Shown: in pieces, positions 37,173 to 46,092 of the stretch | Layout of the letters: each line of letters starts with the position of its first letter | Position numbering within the stretch: the stretch's first letter is position 1 | Source of the DNA: Marivirga arenosa | GTDB taxonomy: Bacteria > Bacteroidota > Bacteroidia > Cytophagales > Cyclobacteriaceae | DNA length: 64,000 nt | NCBI RefSeq assembly: GCF_030503875.2 | Contig: NZ_CP129968.2 | Location: 2,382,001 to 2,446,000 of the forward strand | Direction: 5' to 3' | Made by a program: the position numbers and the translations under genes | The notes under the pieces: generated by a model | Database searches by the model: none | What the model saw: only the letters and a program-made list of their open reading frames with translations | What the model was told of the DNA's origin: nothing

Positions 37173-37202
37173 AAATTGGATTACAAAATTACAATCCAAT
37201 TT
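37173..37202 (-). terminator. Hairpin between thrS and infC (terminator or attenuator)
   Basis: AAATTGGATT and AATCCAATTT form a perfect 10-bp stem, 10-base loop, and TTTTTA follows on the minus strand. It could end thrS transcripts. A TAATTTTG element (37184-37191) lies in its loop and stem, so infC could also be started anew from here. Confidence 0.55.
37184..37191 (-). promoter_or_regulatory. Candidate -7 element for infC-rpmI-rplT
   Basis: Minus-strand TAATTTTG, 57 bases before the infC ATT, embedded in the thrS-infC hairpin. No clear -33 partner. Confidence 0.35.
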
Positions 37203-37216
37203 CTAACCTTTAATTA

Positions 37217-39181
37217 TTATTTATTTTCTATACTATCTGTAATCTTTTGATTAAAAAAAGATTTAAAATCTTCTAAACTCATAGATCCTTGATCTCCTTC
37301 GCCATGTTTCCTAATCGACACTTTCCCTTCATTAGCTTCTTGTTCGCCTACTATTAACATGTATGGAATCTTTTTGACTTCGGCATCTCTAATCTTTCTT
37401 CCGATTTTCTCATCTCTATGATCAATAAAACCAGTGATGTCATTCGCCTCTAATTCAGAATATACTTTATTGGCGTACTCAGCATATTTCTCAGAAATAG
37501 GGAGTATTGCAACTTGCTCAGGTGATAACCACAGCGGGAAATTACCAGCACAGTGTTCAATCAATACAGCCACAAACCTTTCCATACTGCCAAACGGGGC
37601 TCTATGGATCATTACCGGTCTGTGTTTACTATTATCTGCACCAACGTATTCTAATTCGAATCGTTCAGGCAAATTATAATCTACCTGTATAGTTCCTAAT
37701 TGCCAACTTCTTCCCAAGGCATCTTTCACCATGAAATCAAGCTTAGGGCCATAGAATGCAGCCTCTCCTGTTTCAACTACTGTTTTCAACCCTTTTTCTT
37801 CTGCTGCTTCAATAATTGCTTTTTCAGCTTTATCCCAAACTTCATCTCCCCCTATATATTTCTCCTTATTATCAGGGTCCCTTAATGAAACCTGAGTAAC
37901 GAAATCTTCAAAGCCTAAAGAATTGAATACGAATAGCACTAAATCAATTACTTTAATGAACTCCTCTTTAACCTGATCTGGTCTACAGAATATATGAGCG
38001 TCATCTTGAGTAAAACTTCTTACTCTTGTTAACCCATGAAGCTCACCACTTTGCTCATATCTATATACAGTCCCAAACTCAGCCAACCGAACAGGAAGTT
38101 CTTTATAACTTCTTGGTTTTGTTTTATAGATTTCACAATGATGCGGACAGTTCATTGGTTTTAATAAATACTCCTCATCGCTTTCATGGTCATCGTCAGA
38201 TGGAGCAGCTATCGGCTGGAAAGAATCTTTTCCATATTTTTCATAATGACCAGAAGTGATGTATAATTTTTTATTACCAATGTGAGGAGTGATTACAGCT
38301 TGGTAACCTGCTTTGATCTGAGCTTTCTTTAAGAAATTTTCTAATCGATCCCTCAACATAGTACCTTTAGGAAGCCACAATGGCAACCCCATCCCTACTT
38401 TTTCAGAAAAGGCAAACAATTCCATTTCTTTACCAAGCTTTCTGTGGTCACGCTTTTTAGCTTCTTCTAAAAGTGTTAAATATTCTTTAAGCTCTTTTTG
38501 CTTAGGAAATGTGATACCATAGATTCTAGTAAGCTGTTTCCTCTTTTCATCTCCTCTCCAGTATGCACCTGCTATATTTAATAACTTAACTGCTTTGATA
38601 TAGCCAGTATGAGGTATATGAGGCCCTCTACATAAATCAGTAAAATTCCCCTGTTGATAGAACGTAATTTCGCCATCATTTAAGCCATCAATTAGTTCTA
38701 GTTTATACTCATCACCTTTTTCTTGATAGTATTCAACCGCATCTTTCTTAGAAATCTCAGAACGTTTAAATTCATTTTTTTGACGAGCCAACTCAAGCAT
38801 TTTCTGCTCAATTTTTTCAAGCTCCTCTCCTTCTAAGACTTTATCACCAAAATCCACATCATAATAAAAACCATTTGCTATGGGTGGTCCAATACCAAAT
38901 TTGATTCCAGGATAAAGTTCTTCCAGTGCCTCCGCTAATAAGTGAGCAGAAGAGTGCCAAAATGTATTTTGTCCCTCAGGGTCATTCCATGTCAATAATT
39001 GGACATGTGAATCTTCATTAATCTCACGTGAAGAATCCCAAACCTGACCATTAACTTTAGTTGACAATACATTTCGCGCTAAGCCTTCACTTATGCTTAA
39101 AGCAATCTCATGTCCTGTAATTCCTTTATCAAATTCTTTTACTGTGCCATCAGGCAAAGTGATATTTATTTTTTGACTCAT
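37217..39181 (-). CDS. thrS: Threonyl-tRNA synthetase
   Basis: 654 residues, near the usual 640. TGS domain (1-62); editing domain with [11 protein letters not shown] (near residue 75; the HxxxH site that hydrolyses Ser-tRNA), class II catalytic core with motif 2 [11 protein letters not shown] (zinc Cys) and [20 protein letters not shown], motif 3 [11 protein letters not shown], and an anticodon-binding domain (about 550-650). Charges tRNA-Thr. Heads the conserved thrS-infC-rpmI-rplT group; a hairpin separates it from infC. Confidence 0.97.
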   Translation of the reverse strand: MSQKINITLPDGTVKEFDKGITGHEIALSISEGLARNVLSTKVNGQVWDSSREINEDSHVQLLTWNDPEGQNTFWHSSAHLLAEALEELYPGIKFGIGPPIANGFYYDVDFGDKVLEGEELEKIEQKMLELARQKNEFKRSEISKKDAVEYYQEKGDEYKLELIDGLNDGEITFYQQGNFTDLCRGPHIPHTGYIKAVKLLNIAGAYWRGDEKRKQLTRIYGITFPKQKELKEYLTLLEEAKKRDHRKLGKEMELFAFSEKVGMGLPLWLPKGTMLRDRLENFLKKAQIKAGYQAVITPHIGNKKLYITSGHYEKYGKDSFQPIAAPSDDDHESDEEYLLKPMNCPHHCEIYKTKPRSYKELPVRLAEFGTVYRYEQSGELHGLTRVRSFTQDDAHIFCRPDQVKEEFIKVIDLVLFVFNSLGFEDFVTQVSLRDPDNKEKYIGGDEVWDKAEKAIIEAAEEKGLKTVVETGEAAFYGPKLDFMVKDALGRSWQLGTIQVDYNLPERFELEYVGADNSKHRPVMIHRAPFGSMERFVAVLIEHCAGNFPLWLSPEQVAILPISEKYAEYANKVYSELEANDITGFIDHRDEKIGRKIRDAEVKKIPYMLIVGEQEANEGKVSIRKHGEGDQGSMSLEDFKSFFNQKITDSIENK

Positions 39182-39291
39182 TATATATCTTAATTCTTGA
39201 AATACCTAAGGCAATACTTACCTAGAAATATAAAATACAAATATGCAATTTTTGATTTAATAAGCGCAAAATGATCGGAGGTAAAATTATA

Positions 39292-41031
39292 TTAATTACC
39301 TATTATCTCCCCTTGTGAGTTTAATGTTTGTATAACCTCTCCTTTTTCACTGTAAATAAAAAATATTCCCGCTTCAACTTTAGCGTCTGCTAAAACTAAT
39401 TCACTCTCATATTCAATGCTCCATAATTCTTCTAAATCTGTAGTATAATAGTGTAATACTTGAACTCGCTGATCATCTTTGCTAGACTCTAAATTTATAA
39501 GTATGTTATCATTCAATAATATCATCTTATTTAAAGTAAATGTACTATCATGTAATAATACCAATGAACCGATATTCATATCAAAGGCTGCTGATGCTAT
39601 GAAAGGATTATCTGCAATTGATCCATTTAATATCAATGTAGAATCTAATTCAATAGTGTTTAATACATATTTATTACTTTCAAAAGTAGCTGCTACCCTA
39701 TAAGAAGAAAAAATTGAATCTGATTCATAGGAGAAAAATTGAATTTGTTTTGCCATTTCATCACTCCTTTTTGTCGCCAATTCTAATTTTTGCTTTACAA
39801 TTGTTTTCTCCGTTTCTAAATATGCTTCAAATGAAGGCTCAAATCCTTCAAAGAAAGAATTAAAATCATTAAATATCCTTTCAGATATTAAATCTTCTAT
39901 CTGCTCAATTAAAGCTAATTGCTTACTTAATTCTACTTGATAAAATTCAACCAAATTAGCCCTTTGATAAATATTAGTTGAGTCAGCTAATACGGGGTAT
40001 AGATTAGCATTATTGAATAGGTTTGTCTCATTTTTTTGAATTTTATAAGCTAAGATATTGAATATAGTATTTGTTTTGTCTAATTCTTTTAATCCTAAGC
40101 TTAAGTTTTCTGGAATTTTTAAATCCCTCAAGTCAGTGGAATCTTGAGCCTCTGTATTATTACTTAAATCTGAATTAAAATCATTAACTGTTTTAAGTAA
40201 CATTGCTTTAAATGGGATTACTTCTTTCTCAATTCTTTCTTGAAGCTTGCTTAAGTATGCTTCATAATCATAGATTTCTAAGTTGAAATTTTCTTGATCG
40301 AATTTTAGTTTATTTAGATCATTCCAATTCTCTATTTTACTTATATTCAAATCAGCTTGATGCTTAGGATGATTCATTGCATTAAGCTTTTCCGAGAAGG
40401 AAGTATATTCTACAATTAAATTATTGTAGGAAGTTACTATATCTGTTAATTTATCAATATCTTCTTGCTTAGCCCTTAATAAAAAGGCTAGTTCATCAGG
40501 AAATTTATTTTGGAATTTTAAGATCTTTTCTGAAAAATTTTCATAAGAAGATAATGTACTGATTTTAAGCTGGTAGATATCCTCTAACAATCCTAGCTTT
40601 TCTCTTATTGCCTCAATCTTATTTTCATAATCTAAATGAATATCAGAAATCTTAATACCAAATTTACCAGTTCTTAAATCCCGTCTATTATAAGCAGCAT
40701 AATAATTATCATTTTTTCTGACCTCTCTATCGTCTACTAGTTCAATTGATTTTTTGTAAGCCTCAATAGCTTTATTAGCCATTGAATCAAATTGATTATG
40801 CGTAGGGAAAATGGGAATGGTATCTAATTTAGAAACTATGATTTCACCCAAATAAAAATAAGCATTGGCCTCGTCATCATTTTCAGATAAGAATGCTAAT
40901 AATTGTGGTTCCGCTGTTTTATAGTCTTTACTTTGAAGAAGCGGGAATAGATTTTTATATCTAATCCTCTGTGATTCAGCATTAAAACTAATAATATTAA
41001 TTAAAAACAGAATGACTAGATATCTGCGCAT
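39292..41031 (-). CDS. Exported coiled-coil protein with N-terminal TPR-like region, unknown function
   Basis: 579 residues. Signal peptide (about 1-21). Residues 25-110 form TPR-like helices (FPLLQSKDYKTAEPQLLAFL; EANAYFYLGEIIVSK). A long acidic helical region with coiled-coil character follows (about 130-430), and the last 120 residues are beta-rich with regular hydrophobic strands, possibly a small propeller-like or sandwich domain. I do not recognise the family. TACTTTTG lies 35 bases upstream. Confidence 0.65.
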   Translation of the reverse strand: MRRYLVILFLINIISFNAESQRIRYKNLFPLLQSKDYKTAEPQLLAFLSENDDEANAYFYLGEIIVSKLDTIPIFPTHNQFDSMANKAIEAYKKSIELVDDREVRKNDNYYAAYNRRDLRTGKFGIKISDIHLDYENKIEAIREKLGLLEDIYQLKISTLSSYENFSEKILKFQNKFPDELAFLLRAKQEDIDKLTDIVTSYNNLIVEYTSFSEKLNAMNHPKHQADLNISKIENWNDLNKLKFDQENFNLEIYDYEAYLSKLQERIEKEVIPFKAMLLKTVNDFNSDLSNNTEAQDSTDLRDLKIPENLSLGLKELDKTNTIFNILAYKIQKNETNLFNNANLYPVLADSTNIYQRANLVEFYQVELSKQLALIEQIEDLISERIFNDFNSFFEGFEPSFEAYLETEKTIVKQKLELATKRSDEMAKQIQFFSYESDSIFSSYRVAATFESNKYVLNTIELDSTLILNGSIADNPFIASAAFDMNIGSLVLLHDSTFTLNKMILLNDNILINLESSKDDQRVQVLHYYTTDLEELWSIEYESELVLADAKVEAGIFFIYSEKGEVIQTLNSQGEIIGN

Positions 41032-41065
41032 GGTTCGTATTTAGGTTTTAAGTACTTATTGAATA

Positions 41066-41073
41066 CAAAAGTA
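41066..41073 (-). promoter_or_regulatory. Candidate -7 element
   Basis: Minus-strand TACTTTTG fits TAnnTTTG, 35 bases before the ATG of the coiled-coil protein gene at 39292-41031. Confidence 0.35.
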
Positions 41074-41075
41074 AA

Positions 41076-41582
41076 TTATTCCAAGTAAACACCAAAACCA
41101 TCATCTGACCAGTTAAAAGTAATATGTTCTTGAATGGTAGTCGCTATTTCTATACCCGTATAATTGGCAGCAATTGGAAATGATCTGTGTGCCCTATTCA
41201 CAAGAAATGCAGTTTCGATCTTTTTAAGATCTAGATCTAAAATGGCTCTTTGAGCGTAAAATACAGTCTTTCCTGAATTTAATACATCATCTACCAATAA
41301 GACTACTGCTTCTGAAGAGTTATTTATTTCTTCACTTAATGAAACTACTGAAGTTGCAGAAGATTTTTTATCAATATCAAGTTTGATAAAATGAGGATTT
41401 AAGTCACTTATTTCTCTTAATTCCTCACTTATTTTTTGAGCTAAAATAGAGCCCCCACCCTTAATTCCAATGATGTAAAGGTGCTCCTCTTTAAAATTAT
41501 TCTCTAAAATTTGAAAAGCTATCCTTTTGATTTTACTCTGGATAGCTTCTCTATCTAATATCATATTGCTCTTTTGAAGCAT
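41076..41582 (-). CDS. Phosphoribosyltransferase-fold protein (PyrR-like)
   Basis: 168 residues. The type I PRTase signature LLVDDVLNSGKTVFYA (about residues 95-112) binds the PRPP ribose phosphate; GIKGGGSILA forms the preceding loop. PyrR-type proteins bind uridine nucleotides and regulate pyr genes, but no pyrimidine gene is near, so hypoxanthine- or uracil-type activity is equally possible. Starts 4 bases after the lrp-like stop (an alternative Met7 is possible), so it forms an operon with the regulator. Confidence 0.8.
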   Translation of the reverse strand: MLQKSNMILDREAIQSKIKRIAFQILENNFKEEHLYIIGIKGGGSILAQKISEELREISDLNPHFIKLDIDKKSSATSVVSLSEEINNSSEAVVLLVDDVLNSGKTVFYAQRAILDLDLKKIETAFLVNRAHRSFPIAANYTGIEIATTIQEHITFNWSDDGFGVYLE

Positions 41583-41586
41583 AATA

Positions 41587-42066
41587 TTAATTATTTTCAG
41601 GTATTGGCATTCTTTTACTGTCTTTAAAAGTAGATAAAATCACCATAGATTGCATACTATCAACTACTTCGATTTCACTTACCTTTTCCAACATTAGTTT
41701 TTGATATGAAGGAATATCTTTAGCAATGACTTTTAAAATAAAATCACTTGAACCTGTAACATGGTTACATTCGATAATCTCATCTACATCATCAATAGCT
41801 TCAATAAACTTATCAATATTTGATTTATTGTGTCCCTTTAAGGATACCATTACATAGGTACTTACCCCTAAATTAATTTTTTCAGTATCAAGTTTAGCAT
41901 GATAACTTTTGATAATACCCGCGTTTTCAAGCTTTTTTACACGCTCTAAAGTAGGCGCTGGAGATAAGCCAATATCTTTAGATAACTGCGCATTTGTTAT
42001 TCTTCCATCAACCTGAAGTATATCTAATATCTTTTTGTCAATTTGATCTAATTTGAACGATAACAT
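41587..42066 (-). CDS. Lrp/AsnC-family transcriptional regulator
   Basis: 159 residues. N-terminal winged helix (LDQIDKKILDILQVDGRITNAQLSKDIGLS, about 5-35), then the RAM/ligand-binding domain with VMVSLKGHN, and IECNHVTGSSDFILKV (about 98-113), which binds small molecules, often amino acids. Such regulators form octamers and bind AT-rich semi-palindromes, and usually regulate their own gene. A TCAATT-ttt-AATTGA palindrome lies in the divergent spacer. TAATTTTG promoter 30 bases upstream. Confidence 0.93.
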   Translation of the reverse strand: MLSFKLDQIDKKILDILQVDGRITNAQLSKDIGLSPAPTLERVKKLENAGIIKSYHAKLDTEKINLGVSTYVMVSLKGHNKSNIDKFIEAIDDVDEIIECNHVTGSSDFILKVIAKDIPSYQKLMLEKVSEIEVVDSMQSMVILSTFKDSKRMPIPENN

Positions 42067-42095
42067 TTTATTTTATGGAGTTTAATAATTAATTA

Positions 42096-42103
42096 CAAAA
42101 TTA
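42096..42103 (-). promoter_or_regulatory. Candidate -7 element for the lrp-like gene
   Basis: Minus-strand TAATTTTG, 30 bases before the lrp-like ATG. A second near site (TAAATTTG, 42146-42153) and a plus-strand TATTTTTG (42152-42159) also lie in this spacer. Confidence 0.4.
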
Positions 42104-42164
42104 GTATTTATTATTGATTTCACCTGAAGAGAACGTCATTTTTACCAAATTTATTTTTGCGAAT

Positions 42165-42179
42165 TCAATTTTTAATTGA
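42165..42179. promoter_or_regulatory. Palindrome in the divergent lrp/menE spacer
   Basis: TCAATT-TTT-AATTGA, a perfect 6-bp inverted repeat of 15 bases, the length typical of an Lrp-type site, about 100 bases before both genes. It lies just downstream of a plus-strand TATTTTTG. Confidence 0.3.
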
Positions 42180-42271
42180 TGATAATATTGAAGTTTAAAC
42201 ATTCAACTAATTATATTACAATTCAGACTAAATTAAATATTAATTTTAAAAGCTTTTAATTTATTAACTAG

Positions 42272-43381
42272 ATGTCTATTAATCCCTTACAAAATATTAC
42301 GATTCAGCTTCATGAACAAAAATACAATCTCGATCAATTTTTAAATATTAAAACATTTCAGGAAGATCATATTTTGAGTTCTATCAACTTTATTAATGAT
42401 TTGTTAAGTGATAAACCAACTATCGTGCAAAAAACATCTGGCTCAACAGGCGCACCAAAAGCAATTAATATTTACAAAAGTCAGATTGAAGCCAGCGCTA
42501 AGTCAACCTTAAAAACACTATCAATTCATATTGGAGATAATGCATTATTATGTATTAATCCAGATTTTATAGGTGGTAAAATGATGATTGCACGAGCTTT
42601 AATTGGTGGGTTAAACTTATTTATAGCTCCAGTTAAAGGGAATCCTTTAAAGGATTTTAATAAAGATATTAAAATTGACTTCTTTTCTTTTGTCCCTTAT
42701 CAGCTTGATAAAATTATTGACGAGACAGCTGAAAACATAAAGTTTTTAGATCAATCAAAAGCAATTATACTTGGAGGCGCCCCTGTTTCAGAATCTTTGA
42801 GTGAAAAAATCAAGAATAAGTTTAAAAACACGAACGTATATAGCACTTATGGGATGACAGAAACTGTATCTCACGTGGCACTTAAAAAAATTAATTCCTT
42901 TGAAAAAGAGGTATTCCAAGCTCTTGAAGGAGTATCGTTTTCAACTGATGAAAAAAGCCGGTTAATTATTCATGCCAAGAATATTAGTGGAATAGACGCG
43001 TTAAAAACAAATGATGTGGTGAAGCTCCACTCTACTACTTCATTTGAATGGTTAGGCAGACATGACTTCGTTATAAATTCAGGGGGTATAAAAATCCATC
43101 CAGAGCAACTTGAGCAAAAAATCTTAAAGATATTTAGTGATTATAACATTAGCAACAACTTTTTCATTTATGGAAAAGAAGATGAAATGCTTGGTGAAAC
43201 AGTCAATTTATTGTTAGAAGGAGAAATAGATATAACTAGAATAAGGCTACTTTTAATTGATAATATAGAAAAATACCATCAGCCGAAATCAATACAATCT
43301 ATTCCTAAATTTATCGAAACCCCTAGTGGGAAATTGAATAGAAATGAAAGTATTAAATTAGCTTTAGATTATAATCTTTAA
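42272..43381 (+). CDS. menE: AMP-binding acyl-CoA ligase, MenE-like
   Basis: 369 residues, shorter than typical acyl-CoA synthetases (about 480-550) but usual for the compact MenE-like enzymes of Bacteroidota. ATP-binding motif VQKTSGSTGAPKAI (about 49-62), motif YSTYGMTETVSHVALK with the adenylate-binding TYGMTE, the WLGRHDFVINSGGIKIHPEQLE hinge and a C-terminal Lys (PSGKLNR). It probably activates o-succinylbenzoate in menaquinone synthesis, but other acids are possible. It forms an operon with the hydrolase that follows (9-base gap). Confidence 0.75.
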   Translation: MSINPLQNITIQLHEQKYNLDQFLNIKTFQEDHILSSINFINDLLSDKPTIVQKTSGSTGAPKAINIYKSQIEASAKSTLKTLSIHIGDNALLCINPDFIGGKMMIARALIGGLNLFIAPVKGNPLKDFNKDIKIDFFSFVPYQLDKIIDETAENIKFLDQSKAIILGGAPVSESLSEKIKNKFKNTNVYSTYGMTETVSHVALKKINSFEKEVFQALEGVSFSTDEKSRLIIHAKNISGIDALKTNDVVKLHSTTSFEWLGRHDFVINSGGIKIHPEQLEQKILKIFSDYNISNNFFIYGKEDEMLGETVNLLLEGEIDITRIRLLLIDNIEKYHQPKSIQSIPKFIETPSGKLNRNESIKLALDYNL

Positions 43382-43390
43382 TCAACTGAT

Positions 43391-44344
43391 ATGCAGAAAA
43401 CACTTAAAATAATCACCTATATAATTATAGTAACTATAGCATTAATCATTGTAGTATTAGCTTTTTTCTACAAATCAGATATTCCAACCACTGTAAATGA
43501 AGAAAAATATTTTACTGAAGAATCTCGCTATATTACAGTTGATCAAAATAAGCTTCATATTAGAATTACTGGTCAGGGTCCAGCTTTACTTTTAATTCAT
43601 GGAAGTTTCTCATCCCTTCATACTTGGGAAGTATGGCAAAGGAATTTAGAAAATGATTTTACTACTATTTCTGTTGATTTACCAGGACATGGTTTAACTG
43701 GAGCAAATCCTCAAAATCTATATACCACTGATTATTATTCGGATTTACTTTGGAAGCTAGTTGATCAATTAAATTATGAAAGTATTTCTATAGCAGGTAA
43801 TTCTATGGGAGGACAAGTAGCCTACAAAATGGCTTTGATGAATCCTAATAAGGTGAAGCAATTGATCCTTTTAAACTCATCAGGAGTAAGAAATCAAAAA
43901 AGGGTGATTAAAACTAATGATGGCTTTTCAGTTTTTGATTTAATTAATAACCCTATAAGTGCTCAACTTATGAAAAAAGTAACACCAAAATTTTTAGTAA
44001 AGATGAGCTTAAAACAAGTCTATTATGATCATTCCAAATTTAATGAATCCAAATTGGAGAGATATTATGATTTACTTTTAAATGAAGGCAATAGAGAAGC
44101 AACTATGGTGCGGTTTCAACAAAAATCTGATAGTCGTTTTGAGGAATTATCGAATTTAGAAATTCCTACACTGATTATTTGGGGAGAGCATGATAACTGG
44201 ATTCCTGTTGAGAATGCTTATAAATTCAATAAAATTATTCCTAACAGCACATTAAAAATATATGAAAATACAGGCCATGTTCCAATGGAAGAAATCCCAT
44301 TGGAAACCTCACAGCTTGCAAAAGAATTTATATTAAATCATTAG
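43391..44344 (+). CDS. Alpha/beta hydrolase with N-terminal membrane anchor
   Basis: 317 residues. A hydrophobic helix (about 8-27) probably anchors it or acts as a signal. The hydrolase domain has LLLIHGSFSSLHTW (oxyanion HG), GNSMGGQVA with nucleophile Ser (about residue 139), LIIWGEHDNWIPV (Asp) and TGHVPMEEIP (His), so the triad is complete. The neighbouring menE-like gene could suggest MenH, but the membrane anchor and divergent sequence argue against calling it that. Substrate unknown. Confidence 0.8.
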   Translation: MQKTLKIITYIIIVTIALIIVVLAFFYKSDIPTTVNEEKYFTEESRYITVDQNKLHIRITGQGPALLLIHGSFSSLHTWEVWQRNLENDFTTISVDLPGHGLTGANPQNLYTTDYYSDLLWKLVDQLNYESISIAGNSMGGQVAYKMALMNPNKVKQLILLNSSGVRNQKRVIKTNDGFSVFDLINNPISAQLMKKVTPKFLVKMSLKQVYYDHSKFNESKLERYYDLLLNEGNREATMVRFQQKSDSRFEELSNLEIPTLIIWGEHDNWIPVENAYKFNKIIPNSTLKIYENTGHVPMEEIPLETSQLAKEFILNH

Positions 44345-45609
44345 TTACGAAATCCCTGTCCTTTTAAGTCATCATATATAGCTTGTGCAGCAAATCTTCC
44401 TGAAGCCATTGCAGCATTAATGGAGCCATTTAAAAGATAATCTCCAGCTAAATATACGCCTTCCTGTACTTTTGATTGAGAAGGTTTCAATTGGTTTTGA
44501 AAATCATCTACTTGAGGCAAAGCATGAGGAATATTAAATGTTTTCAAATGCTCAATGGTGGCCTCCTTTAGTTTAGGGAAAAGCTCTATCAATTCATTTA
44601 AAACTTTAGTTTTTAGTTGTGCTTCATTTTCATTGTAATCCTTGGTGACAGATACAGAAATCAAATTACTTCCTTCTGGTGCATATTTTGAAGATGTATC
44701 ACTCATGACCGTAACATTATTTGTCAGGTATTTTTCTTCTGGAACTAATGCTATTAAGGGCTTTCCAATAGGATCAATATCTGAACTAAAATATAGGTTT
44801 GTTACTTTCTGATCTTTTGAGAATTGACCTGACAGTTGCGGTAGCAATTTTTCAGGTTTTGTAGCAATGATGATAGCATCCGCTTCTAGTTCTTCACCTG
44901 AATCCAAAATAACTTTTCGCAATCCAACTTTTGCAACCTTATGACCTAATTTTATTTCGGTTTGAGAAAGCTGATCCGCTAACATTTCTGGTATCTTTTG
45001 CATTCCATCTTCAGGTATAGCAGCAAATCCTTCTCCAAACATTTTGAATACAAACTCTAACATTCTTGAAGAAGTATTGAGCTCATTTTCTAAAAATATG
45101 CCTCCAAAAAAAGGTTTGAAAAACTGTTGGATAATCTGCTCACTAAAACCTTTATCTTGAAGAAAGGCTAATGCTGTTGTTTCTTTTTTTTCGAAAATTT
45201 GCCCTATGGAGGTGTTTTTTAAATTTCTATTCCATTGGAATATTTTAAGCTTATCTCCTAAGGTACCAACAGGAGAAAAAAGCATACTGAATATTGAATT
45301 GGGTTGTCTTAACGGATCTGATATTTTATAACTACCATTTTTAGAATCAATAATTTGAGCGCCTGGATTAAACCTTTTTAAATTTAATTTATCATAATCT
45401 AAATAGCGCTTAGCTTCAGGATAAGCAGTTAAAAGTACTTGAAAGCCATGATCTAATAAATAGCCATCCACTTTATCTGTTTTAACTCTCCCTCCTATGC
45501 TTTCACTTCCTTCTAATATCGTTGGCTTAAAACCTGCTTTTTCTAATTCAATAGCAGCAGTTAACCCAGATAAACCTGCTCCTATAATTACAATTTTTTC
45601 GTTTTGCAT
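44341..45609 (-). CDS. FAD-dependent amine-oxidase-type oxidoreductase
   Basis: 422 residues. N-terminal FAD motif VIIGAGLSGLTAAIELEKAG (residues 6-25), then GGRVKTD (about 43-49), and a C-terminal GDYLLNGSINAAMASGRFAA (about 392-411). This pattern belongs to the flavin amine oxidase / phytoene desaturase / protoporphyrinogen oxidase superfamily. The substrate cannot be read from sequence. Convergent with the alpha/beta hydrolase, with a 4-base overlap of the stop codons. Cytosolic. Confidence 0.82.
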   Translation of the reverse strand: MQNEKIVIIGAGLSGLTAAIELEKAGFKPTILEGSESIGGRVKTDKVDGYLLDHGFQVLLTAYPEAKRYLDYDKLNLKRFNPGAQIIDSKNGSYKISDPLRQPNSIFSMLFSPVGTLGDKLKIFQWNRNLKNTSIGQIFEKKETTALAFLQDKGFSEQIIQQFFKPFFGGIFLENELNTSSRMLEFVFKMFGEGFAAIPEDGMQKIPEMLADQLSQTEIKLGHKVAKVGLRKVILDSGEELEADAIIIATKPEKLLPQLSGQFSKDQKVTNLYFSSDIDPIGKPLIALVPEEKYLTNNVTVMSDTSSKYAPEGSNLISVSVTKDYNENEAQLKTKVLNELIELFPKLKEATIEHLKTFNIPHALPQVDDFQNQLKPSQSKVQEGVYLAGDYLLNGSINAAMASGRFAAQAIYDDLKGQGFRN

Positions 45610-45702
45610 AAATTCAATTAGTATTCATTTTTTGCTTTTCGCATTCAATTATTGAAAACAAACTATTGTGTGTTGATATGGTTATCGGATAAAGAAAATT
45701 TT

Positions 45703-46092
45703 CTATTTATAACCATCTATTATTTTCTTCAAAGCTTCAGGCTCAATGGGTTTACTAATAAACCCACTAACAAAGGGATTTCCTTCCGCTTTCTTAAGAT
45801 CTGCAGGATCAATAGAAGATGAAGTAATGTAGATTTTCATTTTATCATCTTTTCTAATTTTTTCTAATTCATCCATGAATTCCCATCCATCCATCATAGG
45901 CATATTGATATCAACTAAAAGAATTTCTGGTAATTCTGAGGGCTGGGTAGCTATTAAATGTTCTATGGCCTCTCTTCCATCGTAATAATGATATATATTT
46001 TCGGCAAAATTCTCATCCTTCATAATGAATTTGCTCACCCTTATAAACATATCATCATCATCAACTATGCAGATATTTTTAAATGTTGCCAT
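45703..46092 (-). CDS. Single-domain response regulator
   Basis: 129 residues, a receiver domain only: acidic pocket Asp11-Asp12-Asp13, phospho-acceptor Asp61 (LLVDINMPMMDGW), Ser/Thr switch (TSSS) and Lys (ISKPIEP). No output domain, so it acts by protein contact, as in phosphorelays or chemotaxis-like systems. It overlaps the end of the seven-PAS kinase gene by 14 bases and is surely translated with it. The only receiver in the window. Confidence 0.93.
   Translation of the reverse strand: MATFKNICIVDDDDMFIRVSKFIMKDENFAENIYHYYDGREAIEHLIATQPSELPEILLVDINMPMMDGWEFMDELEKIRKDDKMKIYITSSSIDPADLKKAEGNPFVSGFISKPIEPEALKKIIDGYK

Noticed and set aside
41076..41582. Calling the PRTase gene pyrR with an RNA-binding role
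   Set aside because: No pyrimidine operon or attenuator is near; only the PRTase fold is supported.
43391..44344. Calling the alpha/beta hydrolase menH
   Set aside because: It has an N-terminal membrane anchor, unlike MenH, and the menE neighbour alone does not decide it.
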